Assembly: GCA_937916565.1 (NCBI GenBank)
Contig: CALFSR010000223.1
Location: forward strand, 1 to 8,938
Length of the DNA: 8,938 nt
Origin: an uncultured Bacillota bacterium
GTDB lineage: Bacteria; Bacillota; Limnochordia; Limnochordales; ZCTH02-B6
Reading direction: 5' to 3'
The notes beneath the pieces were generated by a model. The model was not told the origin of the DNA. It saw only the letters and a list, made by a program, of their open reading frames with translations, and ran no database searches. The position numbers were made by a program, and so were the translations under genes. Below, one piece after another: positions 1 through 6,091 of this stretch. The stretch's first letter is position 1, and each line of letters opens with the position of its first letter.

Positions 1-337
1 TGGCCTTGGCCACCAGGGTGTCGCCCTGGCGAATCTCGCACTCGCAAAACGCGAGCCTCCGGCCGAGGGACGCGACGGAGCCCCGGGCCACGATCCGCCC
101 TGGCTTGGCGGCCTTGATCATGTTGGCGTTGAGCTGCGCCATGAGCGTCCTGTAGGTCTCCATATCGATGAGCGACTGTACCGCCTGGCCCATGGCCGTG
201 TCCGCCAGGCTGAGCAGCACGCCGCCGTGGACGATGCCCGCCCGGTTCAAATGTCGTTCATCCGCATCCAACACGATGACGGCTTCCCCGTCGCTCTTCT
301 TCTCCACGACCCAGCCCAGGAGTTCACTGTAGCCCAC
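1..337 (-). CDS. PaaI-type hotdog-fold thioesterase (partial, C-terminus off the left edge)
   Basis: Translating the minus strand from GTG at 337 gives 112 residues without a stop before the window edge. The sequence carries the PaaI/YdiI-type hotdog signature: N31, then G34-I-V-H-G-G (HGG at 37-39), followed by the helix LLSLADTAMG with D46. In this family the HGG turn and the helix Asp/Glu form the acyl-CoA thioester hydrolysis site; members act on CoA thioesters in the cytoplasm, often as homotetramers. A strand region around 86-104 continues the fold. The family is usually about 130-150 residues, so only a short C-terminal piece is missing. The GTG start is supported by GAGGGGG about 6 bases upstream (near 344-351). 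The substrate cannot be told from the sequence. It is divergent from the nitroreductase gene, so the two may share a regulatory region. Confidence 0.88.
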   Translation of the reverse strand, partial: MGYSELLGWVVEKKSDGEAVIVLDADERHLNRAGIVHGGVLLSLADTAMGQAVQSLIDMETYRTLMAQLNANMIKAAKPGRIVARGSVASLGRRLAFCECEIRQGDTLVAKA

Positions 338-548
338 GCGGCGTCCCCCTCTTTTTAGATCCGGCTTCGGCCCGCTCCGGCGATTGGCATCCCCATCCGT
401 TCGCTCCGACGACGACAGCCGCGAACCCTCGACGACGGCCACGGCGCTCCGGCGGTCGACCGCCGCCGTAGCCGCACGGGGCAATTATTCTCTTCCGAAG
501 TGTGCGGTCCTGTTCGCTCCCGGCCGCTGCGCCCGCCTGCCCGGCGAT

Positions 549-577
549 GTGACATAGCCGGTTAGGTTTGCTATCCT
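549..577 (+). promoter_or_regulatory. Candidate sigma-A type promoter for the nitroreductase gene
   Basis: GTGACA at 549-554 matches TTGACA at five of six bases. TATCCT at 572-577 matches TATAAT at four of six. The spacing is exactly 17 bases, and a TG one base before the -10 box gives an extended -10 element. The predicted transcript would start near 584, just ahead of AGGAGGG at 597-603. Seen directly in the sequence; activity is inferred. Confidence 0.5.
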
Positions 578-596
578 GGGGCTGAAGCCTCGTTTC

Positions 597-603
597 AGGA
601 GGG
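597..603 (+). promoter_or_regulatory. Strong Shine-Dalgarno site ahead of alternative GTG start (611)
   Basis: AGGAGGG lies 7 bases before GTG 611, which is in frame with the nitroreductase. The following bases (about 601-628) can fold through GGGCGcgTGG pairing with CCACGCCC, which would partly bury the GTG. This site could initiate an N-terminally extended protein. Whether it is used is unknown. Confidence 0.4.
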
Positions 604-718
604 CGGGCGCGTGGCGAGCACGGCCCACGCCCAGCGGAGAGGCCTTTCGCGCGGGGCGCCCGGCCGTTGCCGTAGCCAGCAGTTGCCGCCGCAGAACATG
701 ATGGAGGTTGTAGGTGCC

Positions 719-1561
719 ATGTCCCACGCGACGCAAGAAGCAACCAAGACCAACCGGTTTCAACTCGAAAACCGCCGGCTGCCTGACTCCGTGCTGACGG
801 AGGCGATCCTGACGATGACGTCCCATGCCTCGGTCCGGCACTACAAGCCCGATCCGGTGCCGCCCGAAGCTGTGGAGGCCATCCTCACCGCCGCCCGCAG
901 TTCGGCCACCTCGTCCAACCTGCACATGTACAGCATCATCGTGGTGACCGACGGGGAGCGCCGGGAGCAGCTCGCGCAGCTTTCCGAGCAGGATCAGGTG
1001 CGCCAAGCGCCGCTGGTTCTCGTCTTTTGCCCGGACTTGCACCGTCTCGAGCGGGTGTGCGAACGGCAAGGCTATCCCTTTGCGGACCGGAATACGGAGA
1101 TGTTTATGCAGGCCGTCGTGGACGCGGCGCTGGCCGCGCAAAACGCCGCCGTGGCCGCCGAGAGCCTTGGCTTTGGCACATGCTACATCGGCGCGATCCG
1201 AAACCGGCCGGTGCAGGTGGCGCAGCTACTTAAGCTGCCGCCCCGCACCTTTGCGCTGGTCGGGCTCACCATCGGCTACCCGGCCCGCCCCGCCAAGCTC
1301 AAGCCCCGCCTGCCGGCCCAGGTGACGGTGCACTACGAGGAGTACAGCGAGGACGGCCTCGAGGAAGGCCTCGCCGCATACGACGAGATCATGGCGAGCA
1401 GCGGCATCTACAAAAATCGTGAGGTTCCGGTCGAGGGACAGCCGGGGGTAACGCGGCTTTACGGCTGGTGCGAGCACTCCGCCCGCCGCATGTCCAAGCC
1501 GCACCCGCTGCGCCACAATATGAAGGAGCACCTCCAGCAGCTCGGGTGGGACTTCGTCTAA
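719..1561 (+). CDS. nfrA: NfrA-type NAD(P)H-dependent FMN nitroreductase family oxidoreductase
   Basis: This is a 280-residue member of the nitroreductase superfamily, closest in pattern to Bacillus NfrA: an FMN-binding homodimer using NAD(P)H to reduce flavins, nitro compounds or other electrophiles in the cytoplasm. Visible motifs are HASVRHYK (R40, phosphate contact), SSATSSNLHMYS at 61-72, NTEMFMQAVVDAALAAQN at 125-142, GFGTCYIGAIRN at 151-162 and KPRLP at 195-199, all in NfrA order. The first 25 residues and the tail (from about 225, ending HLQQLGWDF) extend beyond or diverge from the core. The start is uncertain. ATG 719 has GGAGG 11 bases upstream and sits closer to the conserved core. 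GTG 611, in the same frame, has AGGAGGG 7 bases upstream and follows a promoter, and would add 36 basic, non-conserved residues. It stands alone, convergent with the aminotransferase. The symbol reflects family resemblance; physiological substrate unknown. Confidence 0.85.
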   Translation: MSHATQEATKTNRFQLENRRLPDSVLTEAILTMTSHASVRHYKPDPVPPEAVEAILTAARSSATSSNLHMYSIIVVTDGERREQLAQLSEQDQVRQAPLVLVFCPDLHRLERVCERQGYPFADRNTEMFMQAVVDAALAAQNAAVAAESLGFGTCYIGAIRNRPVQVAQLLKLPPRTFALVGLTIGYPARPAKLKPRLPAQVTVHYEEYSEDGLEEGLAAYDEIMASSGIYKNREVPVEGQPGVTRLYGWCEHSARRMSKPHPLRHNMKEHLQQLGWDFV

Positions 1562-1624
1562 ACGGCGACGGCCCGCCGGAGCCGCACCCGCTAAACGGCG
1601 ACGACTCGTTGGAGCCGCACCCGC
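1559..1624. repeat. 33-bp direct repeat, two units, spanning the nitroreductase stop codon
   Basis: Unit 1 (1559-1591) and unit 2 (1592-1624) both begin TAAACGGCGACG and end GGAGCCGCACCCGC, differing only at a few bases in the middle. A fragment of a third unit (TGGAGCCGC) follows from 1625. The first unit starts at the stop codon of the nitroreductase gene, so unit 2 supplies a second TAA in the same frame. It looks like local tandem duplication by slippage; no function is evident. Confidence 0.85.
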
Positions 1625-1653
1625 TGGAGCCGCGACGTATACGCGTAGACCGT

Positions 1654-1682
1654 AGAAGGCCGCCGGAAACCGGCGGCCTTCT
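1654..1682. terminator. Perfect 13-bp hairpin between convergent genes, likely bidirectional terminator
   Basis: AGAAGGCCGCCGG at 1654-1666 pairs perfectly with CCGGCGGCCTTCT at 1670-1682 across an AAA loop. It lies between the stop codons of two convergent genes, so it could end transcription from both sides. Neither flank has a good T tract, so termination may be inefficient or factor-assisted. Confidence 0.65.
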
Positions 1683-1736
1683 CGCTCCGACAGCGGCGGT
1701 GGCGGCCCGGACCGTTGCGGCCGCGGCCCGACGAGA

Positions 1737-3104
1737 CTACCGCAGTCCCGTCAGGACGTCCCGCAGCGTTTCCACGATCCGGTCAGCCTCGGCGGTCGTA
1801 AGCACCAGCGGCGGCGAAAGCGTGATGGAGTTGCCCAGGCCCGCCGCGGTGCCTCCCGAACGCCCGACGATGACGCCCCGCTCCTTGCAGCCGCGGATAA
1901 CCGCCGCCATGCGGGCCCCGTCCAAGGGCTGCTTGGTTTCTTTGTCGGCCACGAGCTCGACGGCCGCGAGCAGCCCCTTGCCGCGCACGTCGCCTACCCA
2001 CGGCAGCTCCCGCAAGGTTTCCAGGCCCGCCAAAAGGTGCGCTCCGACCCGGGCGGCTGCGCCGGGCAGGTCCTCCCGCTCCATAATCTCGATGGTCTTA
2101 AGCCCCGCCGCGCACGCCGCCGCGTGGCCGCCCCATGTGTTGACCTGAACGGCTTCCCGGGCCTCCTCGGGTTCACCCAGGAACGCGGAGAAGACCTCGT
2201 CCGTGGCCAGCACGGCGCCAAGCGGCTGGTAGCCGCTGGTGAGTCCCTTGGCCACCGTGATCATGTCGGGTTCGAGGCCGTAGTTCTGGTACGCAAACCA
2301 CTTGCCCGTGCGCCCGAAGCCGTTGATGACCTCGTCGAGGATGAGCAGGACGCCGTAACGGCGGCAAACGTCCTGCACGATGCGCCAGTACTCGGGTGAC
2401 GGGACGAGGACGCCGACGCCGCTCTGGATGGGTTCCATGACGACCGCGGCGACGGTTTCCGGGCCCTCGGCCACGATGGCATACTCAACAGCCTTCGCGG
2501 CCGCGATGTCGGACGCTTCGCCTCCAAGGCCAAACGGGCAGCGATAACGGTAGGGCGGAGGCACGTGCACAAACCCGTCGCCGTACGGACCAAAGCGCCG
2601 CTTCCGCTCGGCGAGCCCGCCCACGCCCAGGGTGCCGAGGCTTGTGCCGTGGTAGGCGAAGTAGCGGCCGATAAACTTGTAGCGCGGCTCACCGGGGTGC
2701 GTCTGGCGGTGGTACTGGCGTGCGAGCTTCATGGCGGCTTCGTTGGCCTCGGTGCCGCTGTTGACGAAATATGTGTGGCGCAGGCGCCCGCCCGTCAGGT
2801 CGGCGAGCTTGTCGGCCAGCTCGGCCGCGGGCCGGTTGATCTGGAGATGCGGGTAGTAGGGCAGTTCCAAAAGCTGCTGGTACACGGCGTCCGCGATCTC
2901 CCGCCGGCCATAGCCGACGTTGACGCACCACAGGCCTGCCATGGCGTCTAGGTACTCGCGCCCTTCCGCGTCGACGATGGTGGAGCCGTAGGCCCGCTCC
3001 ACCACCATGAGCGGCCGCTTGTCCAGCCCCTTGTGCTGCGTCATCGGGTGCCATACGTGGTCATAGTCCGTCCGCACGATGTCTTGCGCTGACTTGTCCG
3101 TCAA
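1737..3104 (-). CDS. Class III PLP-dependent aminotransferase (taurine/omega-amino acid:pyruvate type)
   Basis: The 455-residue protein is a full-length fold-type I, class III transaminase acting in the cytoplasm with pyridoxal phosphate. Diagnostic elements in order: WHPMTQH at 18-24, the SGTEANE cofactor-phosphate loop at 116-122, YHG at 151-153, E224 in VMEP, LDEV with D257 contacting the pyridine nitrogen, GRTGKWFAYQ at 264-273, catalytic Schiff-base K286 in TVAKG, and NTWGGH at 322-327. The N-terminal WHPMTQH and the overall pattern resemble taurine-pyruvate and omega-amino acid-pyruvate aminotransferases rather than ornithine or acetylornithine enzymes, but the amino donor cannot be fixed from sequence. 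The start is TTG at 3104, supported by GGGGGTG 7 bases upstream (about 3112-3118); no in-frame ATG is nearby. It begins 49 bases after the end of the MscS gene on the same strand and may be co-transcribed with it. It is convergent with the nitroreductase gene. Confidence 0.93.
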   Translation of the reverse strand: MTDKSAQDIVRTDYDHVWHPMTQHKGLDKRPLMVVERAYGSTIVDAEGREYLDAMAGLWCVNVGYGRREIADAVYQQLLELPYYPHLQINRPAAELADKLADLTGGRLRHTYFVNSGTEANEAAMKLARQYHRQTHPGEPRYKFIGRYFAYHGTSLGTLGVGGLAERKRRFGPYGDGFVHVPPPYRYRCPFGLGGEASDIAAAKAVEYAIVAEGPETVAAVVMEPIQSGVGVLVPSPEYWRIVQDVCRRYGVLLILDEVINGFGRTGKWFAYQNYGLEPDMITVAKGLTSGYQPLGAVLATDEVFSAFLGEPEEAREAVQVNTWGGHAAACAAGLKTIEIMEREDLPGAAARVGAHLLAGLETLRELPWVGDVRGKGLLAAVELVADKETKQPLDGARMAAVIRGCKERGVIVGRSGGTAAGLGNSITLSPPLVLTTAEADRIVETLRDVLTGLR

Positions 3105-3153
3105 AGCGATTCACCCCCGTACGCGCTGCGTACCGAATTTCTCGTCGGCCGCC

Positions 3154-3966
3154 TCACCGCGGCGTGATCGTGGCGCCCGGCAGTCCCCGGAGGAGCGCCT
3201 CGACGACGTTGGAGCGCACCTCGGCGCGGCTGCGGCCGCGAATATCCACCCAGCAGCACACCGTGACCGTCACCACGTTGCCGGCCTGCTTGCTGGCCAG
3301 CACCGCGGGCTTAGGATCAGCCGCCACGCCCCCGGCGGTCGCCACCAGGCGCAGGCACTTCTCCCGCAGCTCATCGAGGGTTTCCCCGTTGCTCGAAGTC
3401 ACCTCGACCTCGATCCGGTGCACCGGCGTGGCTGTAAAATTGATGATCGTGCCGTTGAGGATGTTCTTGTTGGGCACCACGATTAGGCGGCCGTCGTCCA
3501 TGCGCAGCACGGTATCGCGGATGCGGATGTCTTCCACGACGCCCTCGGCTCCGGCCACGGCCACCAGGTCGCCAATCTTGAACGGATGCTGCAGCATCAG
3601 CATGATGCCCGCCAGGAAGTTCCCGAATATGTCCTGAAACGCGAAGCTGACGGCGAAACCGGCGACGCCCAGGGTGGCCACGAGCGCCGTCAAGTCGGCG
3701 CCGACGGTACCGAGGGACGTCACAAGGCCGAGGCCGATAAAGACGTACCAGATGGTGCGCTCCAAAATCCGCACTACGTGCACCTCCGCGCCCGTGCGGG
3801 TTATGGCTCTCCCCGCAAGGCGCGCCGCGTACTTGCCCCCAACCCAAAAGACGAGCAACAGCGCCAGGGCGCCCAGCACCACCGGAGCGGCGTCCATAAT
3901 GCGCACGAGATAGACCCGCAGAATGTTGGAAGCCGTCAGCGCCATCTCGTATAGCGTGCTGTTCAT
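3154..3966 (-). CDS. mscS: MscS-type small-conductance mechanosensitive channel
   Basis: A 270-residue inner-membrane channel of the MscS family, which opens under membrane tension to release solutes on osmotic downshock. Hydrophobic segments are seen at about 27-43, 72-88 and 93-124. The third is the pore-lining helix, glycine/alanine-rich (ATLGVAGFAVSFAF), running into QDIFGNFLAG and the conserved HPFKIGD at 127-133. The beta domain follows with GVVEDIRIRDTVLR and the signature VPNKNIL at 164-170, then an alpha/beta C-terminal domain with DELREKCLR. The length matches the short E. coli MscS-like class (about 286). The start is ATG at 3966, with AGGGGG 7 bases upstream. An open frame continues upstream to 4098 but its sequence is not protein-like. 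It is the first gene of a probable two-gene unit with the aminotransferase and is divergent from the HEPN-NTPase operon. Confidence 0.94.
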   Translation of the reverse strand: MNSTLYEMALTASNILRVYLVRIMDAAPVVLGALALLLVFWVGGKYAARLAGRAITRTGAEVHVVRILERTIWYVFIGLGLVTSLGTVGADLTALVATLGVAGFAVSFAFQDIFGNFLAGIMLMLQHPFKIGDLVAVAGAEGVVEDIRIRDTVLRMDDGRLIVVPNKNILNGTIINFTATPVHRIEVEVTSSNGETLDELREKCLRLVATAGGVAADPKPAVLASKQAGNVVTVTVCCWVDIRGRSRAEVRSNVVEALLRGLPGATITPR

Positions 3967-4320
3967 CCGACATCCCCCTATCAAGGCCGGTTCCCCGCCT
4001 ACACTCGGGAAACCGACTGCCAGCGGCGCGACCCCACGCTCGGGAAACCGCCCTGCGCTTGAGGAACCGGCCCGCGCGTATAGGAACCCTCTCTCCAAAC
4101 GCTGGCATGTGAGACCGTAATTCCCTCCGGCGGGGGCGCGATCCTACTTCTTTCGGCCCAGGCTGTGCCCCCGATGCCTGCTCGTCGTGACCACACCCCC
4201 ATTTTCAATCCGACCACGCAGGAAAAGGTGTTGGCGCGCATACGCCGAACACCATCCTATCCACTATCCCAATCTCCGCCCAGCCGCAGCCCGCGTTCCG
4301 CAGGAGGGCAACAGGGTCTC
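3967..4320. other. Divergent spacer between mscS and the HEPN-NTPase operon, with short repeats
   Basis: 354 bases with no convincing gene. Near the mscS side it carries short degenerate direct repeats (see 4004-4089). The open frame of the HEPN gene extends upstream to 4165, but that stretch is proline/serine/arginine-rich with no conserved look, so I treat it as non-coding. AGGAGGG at 4302-4308 is the likely ribosome site for the HEPN gene. I looked for -35/-10 pairs on the plus strand; the best is TTGGCG at 4231-4236 with CATCCT at 4253-4258 (16-base spacing, weak -10), which is not convincing. Confidence 0.5.
4004..4089. repeat. Degenerate short direct repeats (GGAAACCG/GGAACCG type) upstream of mscS
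   Basis: CTCGGGAAACCG occurs exactly at 4004-4015 and again at 4039-4050, 35 bases apart. Looser copies follow: TTGAGGAACCGG near 4059-4070 and ATAGGAACCC near 4080-4089. On the minus strand they lie 40-125 bases upstream of the mscS start, a position where a regulator could bind, though they may equally be decayed duplications. Confidence 0.55.
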
Positions 4321-4773
4321 ATGCCGCAGCCGCATCCACACCTCACCAGGCAATTGTCGGCTGATTTCCTTGACGCGCATTTCCGGCATTGGGAGGATGC
4401 GGAGTTGCTTCGTGATAACGGCCGGCTTGCGAATGCGGATCAGTTGTATGGACTGAGTGCAGAATGCGGCCTCAAAGCGATCATGCAACGCCTAGGCATG
4501 CGGACGACCCCCGAAGGAAAACCTGAGAACCCGGACTTCCAAGTACACATCGACCGGTTGTGGAACGTGTTCCGCGGCTTTGCAAGCGGCAAGAAGGCAG
4601 TGAGGATGGCGAGCCGGCTGTCCGGTGGCAACCCGTTTCAAGACTGGCTGATCGATCACCGTTATGCAAATAGGAGCCACTTTACACCGGACACAATCCG
4701 ACAGCACAAAAAGGGGGCTGCGCAGGTGCGGTCACTCGTCATGGAAGCCCGTCTGAGTGGGATACTGCGATGA
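4321..4773 (+). CDS. HEPN-like domain protein, candidate RNase effector of a three-gene system
   Basis: A 150-residue, probably all-helical protein that I do not match to a named family with certainty. An N-terminal region (about 12-58: SADFLDAHFRHWEDAELL, then NADQLYGLSAECGLKAIMQ) resembles the first helices of HEPN-type proteins, where an H/W-rich helix and an AEC.LKA helix are typical. Near the C-terminus, DHRYANRSHF holds R114-x5-H120, which fits the RX4-6H active-site motif of HEPN RNases; in known HEPN proteins this site forms at a dimer interface and cuts RNA. No signal peptide or membrane segment is seen. The start is ATG 4321, with AGGAGGG at 4302-4308 (12-base spacing, long). Its stop overlaps the next gene's start (ATGA at 4770-4773), implying translational coupling to the ParA-like NTPase. 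GC is visibly lower than in the flanking genes. RNase function is inferred. Confidence 0.75.
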   Translation: MPQPHPHLTRQLSADFLDAHFRHWEDAELLRDNGRLANADQLYGLSAECGLKAIMQRLGMRTTPEGKPENPDFQVHIDRLWNVFRGFASGKKAVRMASRLSGGNPFQDWLIDHRYANRSHFTPDTIRQHKKGAAQVRSLVMEARLSGILR

Positions 4774-6089
4774 CCTCACTGATTACATTTGATCACATTG
4801 TGCCGAGGATAACCAGCATCCTGGAGGATTCCACCGCGCTCTCGTTGCGACCATCGGAATACCCAAGCGAAGTATGGGTGATCCGCGATTTTACCGGGCG
4901 TTGTCGTGTTCTGGCCCCCAGTGAACCTCAGGTCCCCCAGGAAGGTGTGTTTTTGCAGAAGTTCGCCGAGGCTCTGCATGGTCACCTCGGCGCGCACGCG
5001 TACAAACCGGACGAATCGCTCTTACCGATGGAAATGTCCGAACTGGCAAAGCTCAAGAGTGAGGCTCGCACAATCCGCGTCGGACGCATCGCGCTCAACC
5101 TGGTCGACCGCCTGCTCACGGCGAGCGACTGGACGGTGTTTCCCACGGTGCAACGGTCCGGCAAGCCGGTTCGCTTTACCCTATTCTCTCTCAAAGGCGG
5201 AATGGGACGCTCCACCACAGCCGCTGTCCTGGCCCAGCACCTGGCCAGGCGCGGCTATAACGTCCTACTGGTCGACCTCGACTTGGAATCACCGGGGCTC
5301 TCGTCCGCTCTACTAGAGGAAAATGAGCGGCCAGACTTCGGAATCGTCGATTGGTTCGTGGAGGACCTGGTTGACCAAGGTGACCGGGTGCTCTCACGAA
5401 TGACGGCCCGCGCCCGCTGGAGTCAAGATCTGCGCGGGAGCATCGTGGTGGTGCCCGCACACGGTCGCTTGCCTGGGGAATACCTTCCGAAGCTGGGCCG
5501 GGTCTTCCTAGATCGGCCGCCCAACGACGACGAGGCTCCAGAGACATGGCCTTCTCGTCTGTCGCGACTCCTTACAGCACTGGAAGAGCAGGAGGTACCC
5601 GACGTAGTCATCGTTGACAGCCGCAGCGGATTGCACGACATCGCTGCCGCCGTAGTCGCCCACATCCAGGCGCACGTTCTCCTCTTCTGTACGGACTCGG
5701 GAGCCAACTGGACGGGTTACCGCCTCTTGTTTGACTATTGGCAAGCATACCAGGCGATCCAGTATATCCGGCACCGACTCTCGGTTGTAGCAGCATTGGT
5801 ACCGCCTGATCGGTCTACGGAGTACTTAGCGGGTTTCCGCGAGAGGGCCTGGGACCTATTTCGCGACACGATGTATGACGACATCCCCCCGGGCGAACCC
5901 GAGGCCGATGCGTTCTCCTTCGATCTGGCCGATGAGCAAGCCCCCCATGCACCGTTGCCGATCTACTGGAACCCGGGCTTGGCGTCGCTTGCGTCGCTCC
6001 GAGATCTTGAGCACTCGGCGGTCCTGCCCGCGTACCAGCAATTTCTTATGGGGTTCGAGGTACTGTGGTCGCTTCTTAGGGAGGAATGA
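4770..6089 (+). CDS. ParA/MinD-like NTPase with variant KGGMGRST P-loop
   Basis: A 439-residue protein. Residues 1-135 form an N-terminal region of unknown type. A SIMIBI-class (ParA/MinD-like) NTPase follows: deviant Walker A KGGMGRST at 142-149, VLLVDLDLESPGLSSALL (switch I, D169/D171) at 165-182, and DVVIVDSRSGLHD (Walker B/switch II, D283, G287) at 278-290. The signature lysine K142, which reaches across the dimer in ParA/MinD proteins, is kept. The lysine normally before Ser/Thr is arginine (R147). I recall a family called KGGVGR-motif variant AAA ATPases in protein family collections; this fits that description, but I cannot check it. Unlike partition ParA it has no ParB neighbour, so chromosome or plasmid partition is unlikely. 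The ATG at 4770 overlaps the HEPN gene's TGA; the next gene starts two bases after its stop. It probably senses or relays a nucleotide-dependent signal in the three-gene module. Confidence 0.85.
   Translation: MTSLITFDHIVPRITSILEDSTALSLRPSEYPSEVWVIRDFTGRCRVLAPSEPQVPQEGVFLQKFAEALHGHLGAHAYKPDESLLPMEMSELAKLKSEARTIRVGRIALNLVDRLLTASDWTVFPTVQRSGKPVRFTLFSLKGGMGRSTTAAVLAQHLARRGYNVLLVDLDLESPGLSSALLEENERPDFGIVDWFVEDLVDQGDRVLSRMTARARWSQDLRGSIVVVPAHGRLPGEYLPKLGRVFLDRPPNDDEAPETWPSRLSRLLTALEEQEVPDVVIVDSRSGLHDIAAAVVAHIQAHVLLFCTDSGANWTGYRLLFDYWQAYQAIQYIRHRLSVVAALVPPDRSTEYLAGFRERAWDLFRDTMYDDIPPGEPEADAFSFDLADEQAPHAPLPIYWNPGLASLASLRDLEHSAVLPAYQQFLMGFEVLWSLLREE
6080..6084 (+). promoter_or_regulatory. Shine-Dalgarno site deciding the start of the third operon gene
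   Basis: GGAGG sits inside the last codons of the ParA-like gene. It is 7 bases from ATG 6092 but only 1 base from the overlapping ATG 6086, which favours 6092 as the main start. Either choice leaves the two genes tightly coupled. Confidence 0.6.
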
Positions 6090-6091
6090 CA

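Larger units (their letters stand above)
338..610. other. Divergent intergenic region between thioesterase and nitroreductase
   Basis: About 270 bases without a convincing gene in any frame; the open frames here are low-complexity readings of GC-rich DNA. It holds the thioesterase Shine-Dalgarno site near 344-351. An unusually AT-rich patch lies near 482-490, and on the minus strand it reads AATAAT, a fair -10 box, but I found no good -35 partner. A better promoter candidate for the plus strand lies at 549-577. Confidence 0.5.

Noticed and set aside
584..718. Riboswitch (FMN, cobalamin or SAM type) in the nitroreductase leader
   Set aside because: None of the conserved core sequences of these classes is present; the leader is simply GC-rich with one plausible stem.
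485..1141. 218-codon open frame on the minus strand across the nitroreductase leader and gene
   Set aside because: It overlaps the well-supported nitroreductase on the opposite strand, has no recognisable motif, and is histidine/arginine-rich as expected from the antisense of high-GC coding DNA.
1468..2148. 226-codon plus-strand open frame over the end of the nitroreductase and the aminotransferase gene
   Set aside because: It runs through the repeat and the terminator hairpin and is antisense to conserved aminotransferase motifs; its composition is low-complexity Ser/Arg/Pro/Ala.
3966..4098. N-terminal extension of MscS by 44 residues
   Set aside because: The extension covers the short DNA repeats and is not membrane-like, whereas ATG 3966 has a good AGGGGG site 7 bases upstream and gives a typical MscS length.
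4165..4320. N-terminal extension of the HEPN-like gene up to ATG 4165
   Set aside because: The added 52 residues are Pro/Ser/Arg-rich with no conserved look, and a strong AGGAGGG lies inside the stretch just upstream of ATG 4321.
4770..6089. Plasmid or chromosome partition ParA protein
   Set aside because: There is no ParB gene or parS-like repeat nearby, the protein has a long N-terminal extension, its P-loop carries Arg instead of Lys, and it is embedded in an operon with a HEPN-like gene and another ATPase.
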